Below are positions 25,862 through 33,281 of a DNA stretch of 64,000 bases, piece after piece. The translations under genes were made by a program, and so were the position numbers. The first letter of the stretch is position 1. Each line of letters opens with the position of its first letter. This stretch comes from Nocardia acididurans (GTDB lineage Bacteria; Actinomycetota; Actinomycetes; Mycobacteriales; Mycobacteriaceae). The DNA lies in contig NZ_JAERRJ010000004.1 of NCBI RefSeq assembly GCF_016741815.1, forward strand, positions 124,001 to 188,000, given 5' to 3'. The notes under the pieces were generated by a model. It worked only from the letters and a program-made list of their open reading frames with translations. It was not told the DNA's origin and did not search any database.

Positions 25862-26257
25862 ATGACCACGCTAGAAGCTCCGGCCAAGCCGAAGCGGACT
25901 CTCTACCGAGGCGACCCCGGCATGTGGTCCTGGGCGCTGCACCGCATCACCGGCGTGACGATCTTCTTCTTCCTGTTCGTCCACGTCCTCGATACCGCAC
26001 TGGTGCGCGTCGATCCGGACACCTATGACCGTGCGATCGAGACCTACAAGACCCCCCTCGTCGCCCTCATGGAAATGGGCCTGGTCGTGTGCGTGCTGTT
26101 CCACGCGTTCAACGGCATCCGGGTCATTCTCGTCGATTTCTGGTCGCAGGGGCCCCGTTTCCAGAAGCAGATGCTCTGGATCGTGCTCGCCCTGTGGGTC
26201 CTGATCGCGGGCGCCGGCATCGGCCGCCAGTTCTTCTACCTGTTCACGGAGCACTGA
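25862..26257 (+). CDS. sdhC: Succinate dehydrogenase cytochrome b556 subunit
   Basis: A 131-residue membrane anchor of complex II. The N-terminal WSWALHRITGV is the SdhC signature. Three transmembrane helices are visible (about 25-45, 68-90, 100-122), and a heme-ligand His lies in VLFHAFNGIRV. It starts the sdhCDAB operon at ATG 25862, chosen because GGAGG lies just upstream. The subunit holds heme b and contributes to the quinone site. Confidence 0.95.
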   Translation: MTTLEAPAKPKRTLYRGDPGMWSWALHRITGVTIFFFLFVHVLDTALVRVDPDTYDRAIETYKTPLVALMEMGLVVCVLFHAFNGIRVILVDFWSQGPRFQKQMLWIVLALWVLIAGAGIGRQFFYLFTEH

Positions 26258-26258
26258 C

Positions 26259-26690
26259 ATGAGCGCACCTGTCCTGGGCAAGTCCTACGACCGCCCCGCG
26301 AGCCTCGACGCTCCGCGCGCGCCCCGGCGCACCTCCGGCAACAACTTCGAGAAGTACGCGTGGCTGTTCATGCGCTTCTCCGGAATCCTGCTGGTCTTCC
26401 TGGTCATCGGCCACATGTTCATCATGCTGATGATCGACGGCGGCGTGCAGCGCCTGAACTTCGCGTTCGTGGCCGGCCGCTGGGCCTCCCCGTTCTGGCA
26501 GATCTGGGACCTGACGATGCTCTGGCTGGCACAGCTGCACGGCGGCAACGGCCTGCGCACCGTCATCGACGACTACGCCCGCAAGGACTCCACCCGGTTC
26601 TGGCTGAAGACCGCCCTGGTCATCTCCATGATCCTGGTGATGGCCACCGGCACGTACGTCATCTTCACCTTCGACCCCAACATCAGTTAG
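26259..26690 (+). CDS. sdhD: Succinate dehydrogenase hydrophobic anchor subunit
   Basis: A 143-residue second membrane anchor with three transmembrane helices (about 38-60, 83-100, 115-137). Candidate heme or quinone His residues lie in LVIGHMFIML and AQLHGGNGLR. It begins 1 bp after sdhC, indicating translational coupling. The N-terminal ~35 residues are polar and cytoplasmic. Confidence 0.93.
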   Translation: MSAPVLGKSYDRPASLDAPRAPRRTSGNNFEKYAWLFMRFSGILLVFLVIGHMFIMLMIDGGVQRLNFAFVAGRWASPFWQIWDLTMLWLAQLHGGNGLRTVIDDYARKDSTRFWLKTALVISMILVMATGTYVIFTFDPNIS

Positions 26691-26705
26691 GAACAGGCCA
26701 ACTCG

Positions 26706-28475
26706 ATGAGTGACTCTCGACCGATTCAGGAGCACCGCTACGACGTCGTGATCGTCGGTGCCGGTGGCGCGGGTATGCGCGCCGCGATCGAGGCGGGTCC
26801 CCGGGTGCGGACTGCCGTCTTGACCAAGCTCTACCCGACCCGCTCGCACACGGGCGCGGCGCAGGGCGGCATGTGTGCCGCGCTGGCGAACGTGGAAGAG
26901 GACAACTGGGAGTGGCACACCTTCGACACCGTCAAGGGTGGGGACTACATCGTCGACCAGGACGCGGCGGAGATCATGGCCAAGGAGGCCATCGATGCCG
27001 TGCTCGATCTGGAGAAGATGGGTCTGCCGTTCAACCGGACGCCCGAGGGCAAGATCGACCAGCGCCGCTTCGGCGGCCACACCCGCGACCACGGCAAGGC
27101 GCCCGTGCGTCGCGCGTGCTACGCGGCCGACCGCACCGGCCACATGATCCTGCAGACGCTGTACCAGAACTGCGTCAAGCACGACGTGGAGTTCTACAAC
27201 GAGTTCTACGTGCTGGACCTGGTGCTGACCGACGGCCCCAACGGCCCGATCGCCACCGGCGTCGTGGCCTACGAGCTGGCCACCGGCGAGCTGCACGTGT
27301 TCCACGCGAAGTCGATCATCTTCGCCACCGGTGGTTCGGGTCGTATGTACAAGACCACCTCCAATGCCCACACCCTCACCGGTGACGGCATGGCTATCGT
27401 GTTCCGCAAGGGACTTCCGCTGGAGGACATGGAGTTCCACCAGTTCCATCCGACAGGTCTGGCGGGCCTGGGCATCCTCATCTCCGAGGCGGTCCGCGGC
27501 GAGGGCGGCATCCTGCGCAACTCGTCCGGTGAGCGCTTCATGGAGCGGTACGCCCCCACCATCAAGGACCTCGCGCCGCGTGACATCGTCGCGCGCTCGA
27601 TGGTCCAGGAGGTCCGCGAGGGCCGTGGCGCCGGTCCGAACAAGGACTACGTGCTCATCGACGTGACCCACCTCGGTGAGGACGTGCTCGAGGAGAAGCT
27701 GCCCGACATCACCGAGTTCTCCCGCACCTACCTGGGCGTGGACCCGGTGAAGGAGCCGGTGCCGGTCATGCCGACCTGTCACTACGTGATGGGCGGCATC
27801 CCGACCCGCATCCGCGGCGAGGTGCTGCGCAACAACACCGACATCGTCCCGGGCCTGTACGCCGCCGGCGAGTGCGCCTGCGTGTCCGTGCACGGCGCGA
27901 ACCGCCTCGGCACCAACTCGCTGCTGGACATCAACGTGTTCGGCCGCCGCGCCGGTATCGCCGCCGCGGAGTACGCGCAGCGCGCCGAGTTCGTGGAGAT
28001 GCCGGAGAACCCGGCGCAGATGGTGCAGGACTGGCTGGCCGGTCTGCTGTCCGATCACGGCAACGAGCGCGTCGCCGACATCCGCACCGACCTGCAGAAC
28101 GCCATGGACGACAAGGCCGGTGTGTACCGGACCGAGGATTCGCTCAAGGAAATGCTGGACGAGATCCAGGTCCTGAAGGATCGCTACACCCGGATCACCG
28201 TGCAGGACAAGGGCCGTCGCTTCAACAGCGACCTGCTCGAGGCCGTCGAACTCGGCTTCCTGCTGGAGCTGGCCGAGGTGACCGTGGCGGGCGCGTTGAA
28301 CCGCAAGGAATCCCGTGGCGGCCACGCCCGTGAGGACTACCCGGATCGCGACGACGTCAACTTCATGCGCCACACCATGGCGTACAAGCAGACGCCGGAG
28401 CTGATCTCCGAGATCCGTCTCGATTACAAGCCGGTCGTGCAGACCCGCTACGAGCCGATGGAGCGTAAGTACTGA
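26706..28475 (+). CDS. sdhA: Succinate dehydrogenase flavoprotein subunit
   Basis: A 589-residue catalytic subunit oxidising succinate to fumarate with covalent FAD. Motifs: VIVGAGGAGMRAA (FAD), TRSHTGAAQGG with the FAD-linking His near 44, FHQFHPTGLAG, RGEGGILRNSSGERF, and SVHGANRLGTNSLLD near the C-terminal half. The long antisense frame across it is a composition artefact. The stop overlaps the sdhB start by one base. Full length for the family. Confidence 0.97.
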   Translation: MSDSRPIQEHRYDVVIVGAGGAGMRAAIEAGPRVRTAVLTKLYPTRSHTGAAQGGMCAALANVEEDNWEWHTFDTVKGGDYIVDQDAAEIMAKEAIDAVLDLEKMGLPFNRTPEGKIDQRRFGGHTRDHGKAPVRRACYAADRTGHMILQTLYQNCVKHDVEFYNEFYVLDLVLTDGPNGPIATGVVAYELATGELHVFHAKSIIFATGGSGRMYKTTSNAHTLTGDGMAIVFRKGLPLEDMEFHQFHPTGLAGLGILISEAVRGEGGILRNSSGERFMERYAPTIKDLAPRDIVARSMVQEVREGRGAGPNKDYVLIDVTHLGEDVLEEKLPDITEFSRTYLGVDPVKEPVPVMPTCHYVMGGIPTRIRGEVLRNNTDIVPGLYAAGECACVSVHGANRLGTNSLLDINVFGRRAGIAAAEYAQRAEFVEMPENPAQMVQDWLAGLLSDHGNERVADIRTDLQNAMDDKAGVYRTEDSLKEMLDEIQVLKDRYTRITVQDKGRRFNSDLLEAVELGFLLELAEVTVAGALNRKESRGGHAREDYPDRDDVNFMRHTMAYKQTPELISEIRLDYKPVVQTRYEPMERKY

Positions 28476-29242
28476 TGACCGCAGTCGCTGAAACGCCGCA
28501 GAAGGCGGCCCCGGTGCCGGACGGCTCGACCATCATCACGGTCAAGATCGCCCGGTTCAACCCGGAGGACGGCAAGGGCAACCACTGGGATTCCTTCAAG
28601 GTTCCGGTGCTGCCGACCGACCGCTTCCTGAACGTGCTGATCTACATCAAGTCCTACCTGGACGGCACGCTCACCTTCCGTCGCTCCTGCGCCCACGGCG
28701 TCTGCGGCTCGGATGCCATGCGCATCAACGGCGTCAACCGCCTGGCGTGCAAGATCCTGATGAAGGACATGCTCCCGAAGAGCGGCAAGGAAATCACCGT
28801 CACCGTCGAACCGATCCGCGGCCTGCCCGTGGAGAAGGACCTCGTGGTGAACATGGAGCCGTTCTTCGACGCCTTCAAGGCGGTCAAGCCGTACCTGATC
28901 TCCTACGGCAACGAGCCCACCCGCGAGCGCATCCAGTCCCAGCACGACCGCGCCCGCTTCGATGACACCACCAAGTGCATCCTGTGCGCCTGCTGCACCA
29001 CCTCCTGCCCCGTGTACTGGAGCGACGGCAGCTACTTCGGCCCGGCCGCGATCGTGAACGCGCACCGCTTCATCTTCGACAGCCGCGACGAGGGCACCCG
29101 CGAGCGTCTGGACATCCTCAACGATGTCGAGGGTGTGTGGCGCTGCCGCACCACCTTCAACTGCACCGACGCGTGCCCCCGTGGCATCGAGGTCACCAAG
29201 GCCATCCAGGAAGTCAAGCGCGCGCTGCTGTTCGCCCGCTGA
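28475..29242 (+). CDS. sdhB: Succinate dehydrogenase iron-sulfur subunit
   Basis: A 255-residue electron-transfer subunit. 2Fe-2S ligands lie in SCAHGVCGSDAM (Cys72, Cys77, with Asp80 in the usual third position) and LACK (Cys92). The 4Fe-4S and 3Fe-4S ligands lie in CILCACCTTSCPVYW and NCTDACPRGIEVTK. The iron demand of this subunit and the heme subunit makes the upstream iron box plausible. Last gene of the operon, followed by tandem hairpins. Confidence 0.97.
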   Translation: MTAVAETPQKAAPVPDGSTIITVKIARFNPEDGKGNHWDSFKVPVLPTDRFLNVLIYIKSYLDGTLTFRRSCAHGVCGSDAMRINGVNRLACKILMKDMLPKSGKEITVTVEPIRGLPVEKDLVVNMEPFFDAFKAVKPYLISYGNEPTRERIQSQHDRARFDDTTKCILCACCTTSCPVYWSDGSYFGPAAIVNAHRFIFDSRDEGTRERLDILNDVEGVWRCRTTFNCTDACPRGIEVTKAIQEVKRALLFAR

Positions 29243-29253
29243 CGTTCCCGGCG

Positions 29254-29328
29254 CAGGGGTCGCACCTCGACCCCTGGGGTAGGTAGTGGAATTCGAAGGC
29301 TGCCCTCACCATCGGTGAGGGCAGCCTT
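29254..29328 (+). terminator. Tandem hairpin terminators behind sdhB
   Basis: First stem: CAGGGGTCG (29254-29262) with CGACCCCTG (29268-29276). Second stem: AAGGCTGCCCTCACC (29296-29310) with its exact complement at 29314-29328, a 15-bp stem with a 3-nt loop, followed by TCTG after the terminal TT. The second is a convincing intrinsic terminator. Confidence 0.9.
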
Positions 29329-29373
29329 TCTGCGTTGCGGCACAATTGGTGCGATTGGATCGGGAGGGGAGCG

Positions 29374-30867
29374 ATGAGGTTTCGGGTCGGTATGCGGGTG
29401 GCGGTGGCCGGGCTGGTGCTCGTGGCAGCCGGATGCGGAAGTTCCGAGGACGGGCCGGACGCGGGCCTGGAGAAGTTCTACTCGCAGAACGTGACGTGGG
29501 GATCCTGCGAGGGATTCTCCAGCGGGCAGATTCTGGCCGAGGTGGGCATGCAGTGCGCGAAGGTCACTGTGCCGGTGGACTACTCGAAGCTGGACGGCGA
29601 TACCGCTCAGATCGCGGTGTCCCGGCTGGCCGCGAGCGGGGCGAAGGTCGGGTCGATGCTGACCAATCCGGGCGGGCCCGGCGGCGTCGGTCTGACCATG
29701 CCGGTGATGTTCGCGAAAAGCGAAGTGGCGCAGCGGTTCGATGTGATCGGGGTGGATGTCCGCGGGCTGGGGTCCTCGACGCCGAAGGTGGTGTGCCGGA
29801 CGCCGGAGGAGTTCACGGCCGAACGCACCGATCTCGATACCGACATGTCTCCGGCCGGGATCGCGCAGACCGAGAAGGAGCATCGGGAACTCGTCGCCAA
29901 ATGTGTGGAGCGCACCGGCACGGAGTTCCTGAGTCATGTCGGAACCGTCGATGTGGCACGGGATTTCGATGTGATCCGGGCGGCGCTCGGGGATGAGAAG
30001 CTGACCTACTTCGGCGTGTCCTACGGGTCGCGGCTCGGCTCCACCATAGCGTCGCTGTACCCGGAGCGGATCCGGGCCATGGTGCTGGACGGCGGTGTCG
30101 ATCCGGCCAACGACTCCATGGTGGATCTGGAGCTCATGGCGACCGGATTCCAGACCGCGTTCGAGGCGTACGCGGCGGATTGCGCGAAGGCGGCGGACTG
30201 CCCGCTGGGCACCGATCCGGCGCAGTCGACAGCCCGCCTGCGCGGCCTGGTGAATCCGCTGATCGAGCGGCCGGTACCGGCGGGTGATCGGCAACTCGGC
30301 TTCATGGACGCGCAATCCGCCCTGCTCAATTCGCTGTACAGCCCGCTCTACTGGCCGGATCTCACCAAGGGCCTGACCGAACTCACCCAGGGTCGCGGCG
30401 ACACCCTGATCGCGACGGCCGACCTGTTCGCCTCCTCCGAGTTCGTCGAACGCGATCTCCAGATGGCCGTGCTCTGCCGCGAGGACGCGCGGGTCACCGA
30501 CCGCGCGGAGGCGGCCGCCCAGGATCGCCGAATCCGCGCCACCGCACCGATTCTCGACGACGGGCACGGATCGGATCAGGCGCCGCTGGACGTCTGCGCG
30601 ATCTGGCCGGTTCCGGCGGCCGACAAGGCCGGACAGGACTACACGGGTCTGCCGCCCACCCTCGCGGTGGCGACCACCGGCGATCCGGCCACCCCGTACC
30701 AGGGCGGCGTGAATCTGGCCCGGGCGCTGGGATCGAAGCTGATCACCTATGAGGGCGTACAGCACGGTGCCGCCGGTGTGGGCATCGCCTGCGTGGACGA
30801 ACCGGTGACGCGGTACCTGGTGGATCTGACGGTGCCGCAGGAGGATCTGCGCTGCGCCGCCGCGTGA
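29374..30867 (+). CDS. Secreted alpha/beta-hydrolase peptidase lipoprotein
   Basis: A 497-residue exported hydrolase of the tripeptidyl-aminopeptidase type (SlpD/SlpE, mycobacterial Hip1/CaeA-like). The lipoprotein signal ends in LVAAGC (acylated Cys near 22). The oxyanion segment is LTNPGGPGGVG, the nucleophile Ser lies in YFGVSYGSRLG, an Asp candidate in ATTGDPATP, and the His in EGVQHGAAG; the C-terminal TAP-like lid has paired Cys. ATG 29374 is chosen because the lipobox then sits normally. Probably acts on peptides at the outer face of the membrane. It follows the sdh terminator and stands alone. Confidence 0.85.
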   Translation: MRFRVGMRVAVAGLVLVAAGCGSSEDGPDAGLEKFYSQNVTWGSCEGFSSGQILAEVGMQCAKVTVPVDYSKLDGDTAQIAVSRLAASGAKVGSMLTNPGGPGGVGLTMPVMFAKSEVAQRFDVIGVDVRGLGSSTPKVVCRTPEEFTAERTDLDTDMSPAGIAQTEKEHRELVAKCVERTGTEFLSHVGTVDVARDFDVIRAALGDEKLTYFGVSYGSRLGSTIASLYPERIRAMVLDGGVDPANDSMVDLELMATGFQTAFEAYAADCAKAADCPLGTDPAQSTARLRGLVNPLIERPVPAGDRQLGFMDAQSALLNSLYSPLYWPDLTKGLTELTQGRGDTLIATADLFASSEFVERDLQMAVLCREDARVTDRAEAAAQDRRIRATAPILDDGHGSDQAPLDVCAIWPVPAADKAGQDYTGLPPTLAVATTGDPATPYQGGVNLARALGSKLITYEGVQHGAAGVGIACVDEPVTRYLVDLTVPQEDLRCAAA

Positions 30868-31235
30868 CGGGTGGCGGGATTCACAGTGGCGCAATGAGCG
30901 GCGGAAGGGCGGCGTAACCCGCGTCCTCTTCCGCCGGGCGGTCCCTCAGCTCTCGTTCGCCCGCTGTTTGCCTGCCGCTTCGAACGATTTCTTCAAGATC
31001 GAGAAAACGGCCATGCGCCGCGGCCTGCAACCCGTACGCGGCTCGTAATTCACGTAACCACAGCGCAATAGCCGCGTAGCAAGATGCGAAATTTGTCCCA
31101 TATAGCCGACCGCTATTCCAGTGCTGCCGCGTTGCTGTGCCCGGATTCTCGCCCTGCGAGCCCAGCCTTCCAGCCCTAGCGTGTGCCTCGTTCCCACCCG
31201 GAACGCAGAAATCTCCGCACCGGAAGGCGCTCGAC
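30868..31235. other. 368-bp region without a recognisable gene
   Basis: A 9-bp stem (CGGCGGAAG 30899-30907 with CTTCCGCCG 30928-30936) probably terminates the peptidase gene. Downstream is a relatively AT-rich stretch (30975-31110), and CGTTCC-n5-GGAACG at 31189-31205, an inverted repeat about 30 bp before the next start that could be an operator. An antisense frame here has no protein-like features. Confidence 0.5.
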
Positions 31236-32069
31236 ATGTACTTCGCTCGATCGGCGGCGACCGCCGCACTGTTGCTTTCGGTAGCCGCTGCCACGGCTGC
31301 GCCCTCGGTTGTGCCGACGGCCCTCGACACCCGAGCCGACACCGCGGGTGGAGCGGGTCCGGGCAACGCTGCCAGCGCAGGTGCAACCGGCGCGGAAACC
31401 TCACTCGCACAACAGACCTCGCCCGCAGCTCAGGCTGGGGGCGGGGCGGGTGCAGGTGTGAGCGCCGGTCCGGGTGTACCCCTGCCCCTCCCGCCCTCCG
31501 TGAAAGCCACCGCCGCACCGATAGGGCTCGGAACCGGCAGCGCCGCAATAGGTCCGGTGCTCGGCGCGGGCAGCAGCACCCTGGGCAGCGGTAGTGCCGC
31601 CGCCGGTCCGCTGGCCGCCACCCTCGGCACCGGCAGCGGCGCGGCCGCCACCGGCAGCGCCGCCGCCGCGGGCGTGGGCGACGCCCTGGGCGCGGGCGCG
31701 CTGGCCGTCGGAACCGGCAGCGCCGCCCTCGGCGCGTCCGGCAGCGCCGCCTCCGCGGGCCTGGGCACCCCACTCGCGATCCTCGGAACCGGTAGTGCCG
31801 CACTGGGTTCCGGCAGCGCCGGCTTGGCCGCCGCCGGAACGGGCTCCGCCGGTGTGGCGGTGCCGCTGGGCACCGGCAGCGCCGTGGTGGGCAACGGCAG
31901 CTCCGCCGTGGCCCCCTTCGCCGCGATCATCGGCAAGGGCGTCGGCGGGGCCCTCTCCTCCGGCAGTTCCGCGATCACCCCCCTCAGCGCCGGAACCGAC
32001 GCCGGCAGCTCCGCCGCCGCGGATGCGGGCAGCGCGGTGATCCCCCTCGCCCTCGGCTCCGCGCAATAA
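31236..32069 (+). CDS. Secreted Gly/Ala/Ser low-complexity protein with GTGSA repeats
   Basis: A 277-residue exported protein of unknown function. The signal peptide is MYFARSAATAALLLSVAAA, with likely cleavage around ATA/AAP. Nearly all of the mature chain is built of Gly, Ala, Ser, Thr, Leu and Val, with about 8 GTGSA-type and further GSAA/GSSA repeats at near-regular spacing (e.g. LGTGSAALG). There is no Cys after the signal and no charged domain. ATG 31236 has GGAAGG 8 bases upstream. A fibrous, surface or cell-wall-associated role is possible but not shown. Confidence 0.65.
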   Translation: MYFARSAATAALLLSVAAATAAPSVVPTALDTRADTAGGAGPGNAASAGATGAETSLAQQTSPAAQAGGGAGAGVSAGPGVPLPLPPSVKATAAPIGLGTGSAAIGPVLGAGSSTLGSGSAAAGPLAATLGTGSGAAATGSAAAAGVGDALGAGALAVGTGSAALGASGSAASAGLGTPLAILGTGSAALGSGSAGLAAAGTGSAGVAVPLGTGSAVVGNGSSAVAPFAAIIGKGVGGALSSGSSAITPLSAGTDAGSSAAADAGSAVIPLALGSAQ

Positions 32070-32279
32070 CGCATACCGGGATCGAACGGTACGCACCACG
32101 CCAACGCCCGAGAAGGCGCTCAACCAGAGATCAAGAAGCGCCCGCGGCGGGATTTCGGCTGGTCTTCGGCCGTCGGAGCTCCCCTCGCCGGCGGTACCGC
32201 GAGATGGACCGCGCTACGGGAGGGGGATGCGCGTAGCGTTGAAGCGACACGGGGCCTACCCAATGAGAGGAGGCCCGCG

Positions 32280-33266
32280 GTGGAACCTTCGGATGTGATC
32301 GTCGTGGGTGCGTCGGCCGGTGGGGTCGAGGCGCTGCGGGATTTCGTGCGCGGACTGCCCGGCGATATCGAGGCGGCGGTGCTGGTGGTGCTGCACATGC
32401 CGCCGCGCGGGGTGAGTGCGCTGCCCGCCATTCTCGGGCGGGCGGGACCGCTGCCCGCGGTGGCGGGGACGAGCGGGACCGTGCTGATGCCCGGCCGGAT
32501 CTACGCGGCGGTGCCGGACCATCATCTGCTGGTGGCGGACGGCCGAATCGTGTTGTCGCACGGGCCGACCGAGAACGGTCATCGCCCGGGGGTGGACGCG
32601 TTGTTCCGGTCGGCGGCGGTGGCGTGGGGGTCGCGGGTGGCGGGTGTGGTGCTGTCCGGCTCCCTGGATGACGGGACGGCGGGCCTGTCGTTGATTCGCG
32701 AACGTGGCGGGGTGACCGCGGTGCAGGATCCGGAGGAGGCGCTCTACCGCAGCATGCCGGAGAGCGCGATAACGAACGTACCGGTCGATCTGGTGCTGCC
32801 GGCCCGGGAACTCGGGGCGGCGATGGCGAAGCTGCTGAAGGCGCGGCGAGAATTACCGGCCCCGGCCCCCCTGTCCGATATGGATCGCCTGGAGGCCGAG
32901 ATCGACGCCGGCGAGGGTATCTCCCGAAATGGGGTGGTGGCCATGACCGAACCGTCGGGCATGTCCTGTCCCGACTGCAATGGTGGATTGTTCAGCCTGC
33001 CGGGCGGCAAGCGCTTCCGCTGCCGGGTCGGGCACGCCTGGACCGCGGAGGCGCTGCTGGTGGAGCAGAGCGTGGAGGTCGAGAAGGCGCTGTGGACCGC
33101 GCTGCGCGCCCTGCAGGAAAAACAACAGCTCGCCTCCCGGATGTACGCCGACGCGCGGACCCGCGGCGACATGCGACTGGCCGAGCGGTACGCCGAACAG
33201 CAGGCCGAACATGCCGAGTCGGTGAAAGTTCTCCGAAAGCTGCTGGTCGAACGTCGAAGCGAGTGA
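32280..33266 (+). CDS. CheB-type methylesterase without receiver domain
   Basis: A 328-residue protein. CheB catalytic domain (1-185): Ser12 in VGASAGGVEAL, His39 in VLHMPPRG, Asp131 in LSGSLDDGTAG, so the triad is intact, but the regulatory receiver domain is missing. The C-terminal part has a CPDC...CRVGH zinc-ribbon-like segment (residues ~225-250) and a long helix, as in CheB proteins linked to CheR-PAS. The start is GTG 32280 behind GAGGAGG. It lies 15 bp before CheR. The target may be a receptor elsewhere or a non-chemotaxis protein. Confidence 0.88.
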   Translation: MEPSDVIVVGASAGGVEALRDFVRGLPGDIEAAVLVVLHMPPRGVSALPAILGRAGPLPAVAGTSGTVLMPGRIYAAVPDHHLLVADGRIVLSHGPTENGHRPGVDALFRSAAVAWGSRVAGVVLSGSLDDGTAGLSLIRERGGVTAVQDPEEALYRSMPESAITNVPVDLVLPARELGAAMAKLLKARRELPAPAPLSDMDRLEAEIDAGEGISRNGVVAMTEPSGMSCPDCNGGLFSLPGGKRFRCRVGHAWTAEALLVEQSVEVEKALWTALRALQEKQQLASRMYADARTRGDMRLAERYAEQQAEHAESVKVLRKLLVERRSE

Positions 33267-33281
33267 GCAGCCCGGTAGGTT

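Noticed and set aside
26244..28373. 709-codon open frame antisense to sdhA
   Set aside because: sdhA is certain; the antisense frame is His/Gln/Arg/Val-rich without domains, the usual product of third-position GC bias.
30881..31366. 161-codon minus-strand frame in the gap before the GTGSA protein
   Set aside because: It overlaps the signal peptide of a convincing gene, has no ribosome-binding site and no recognisable domain.
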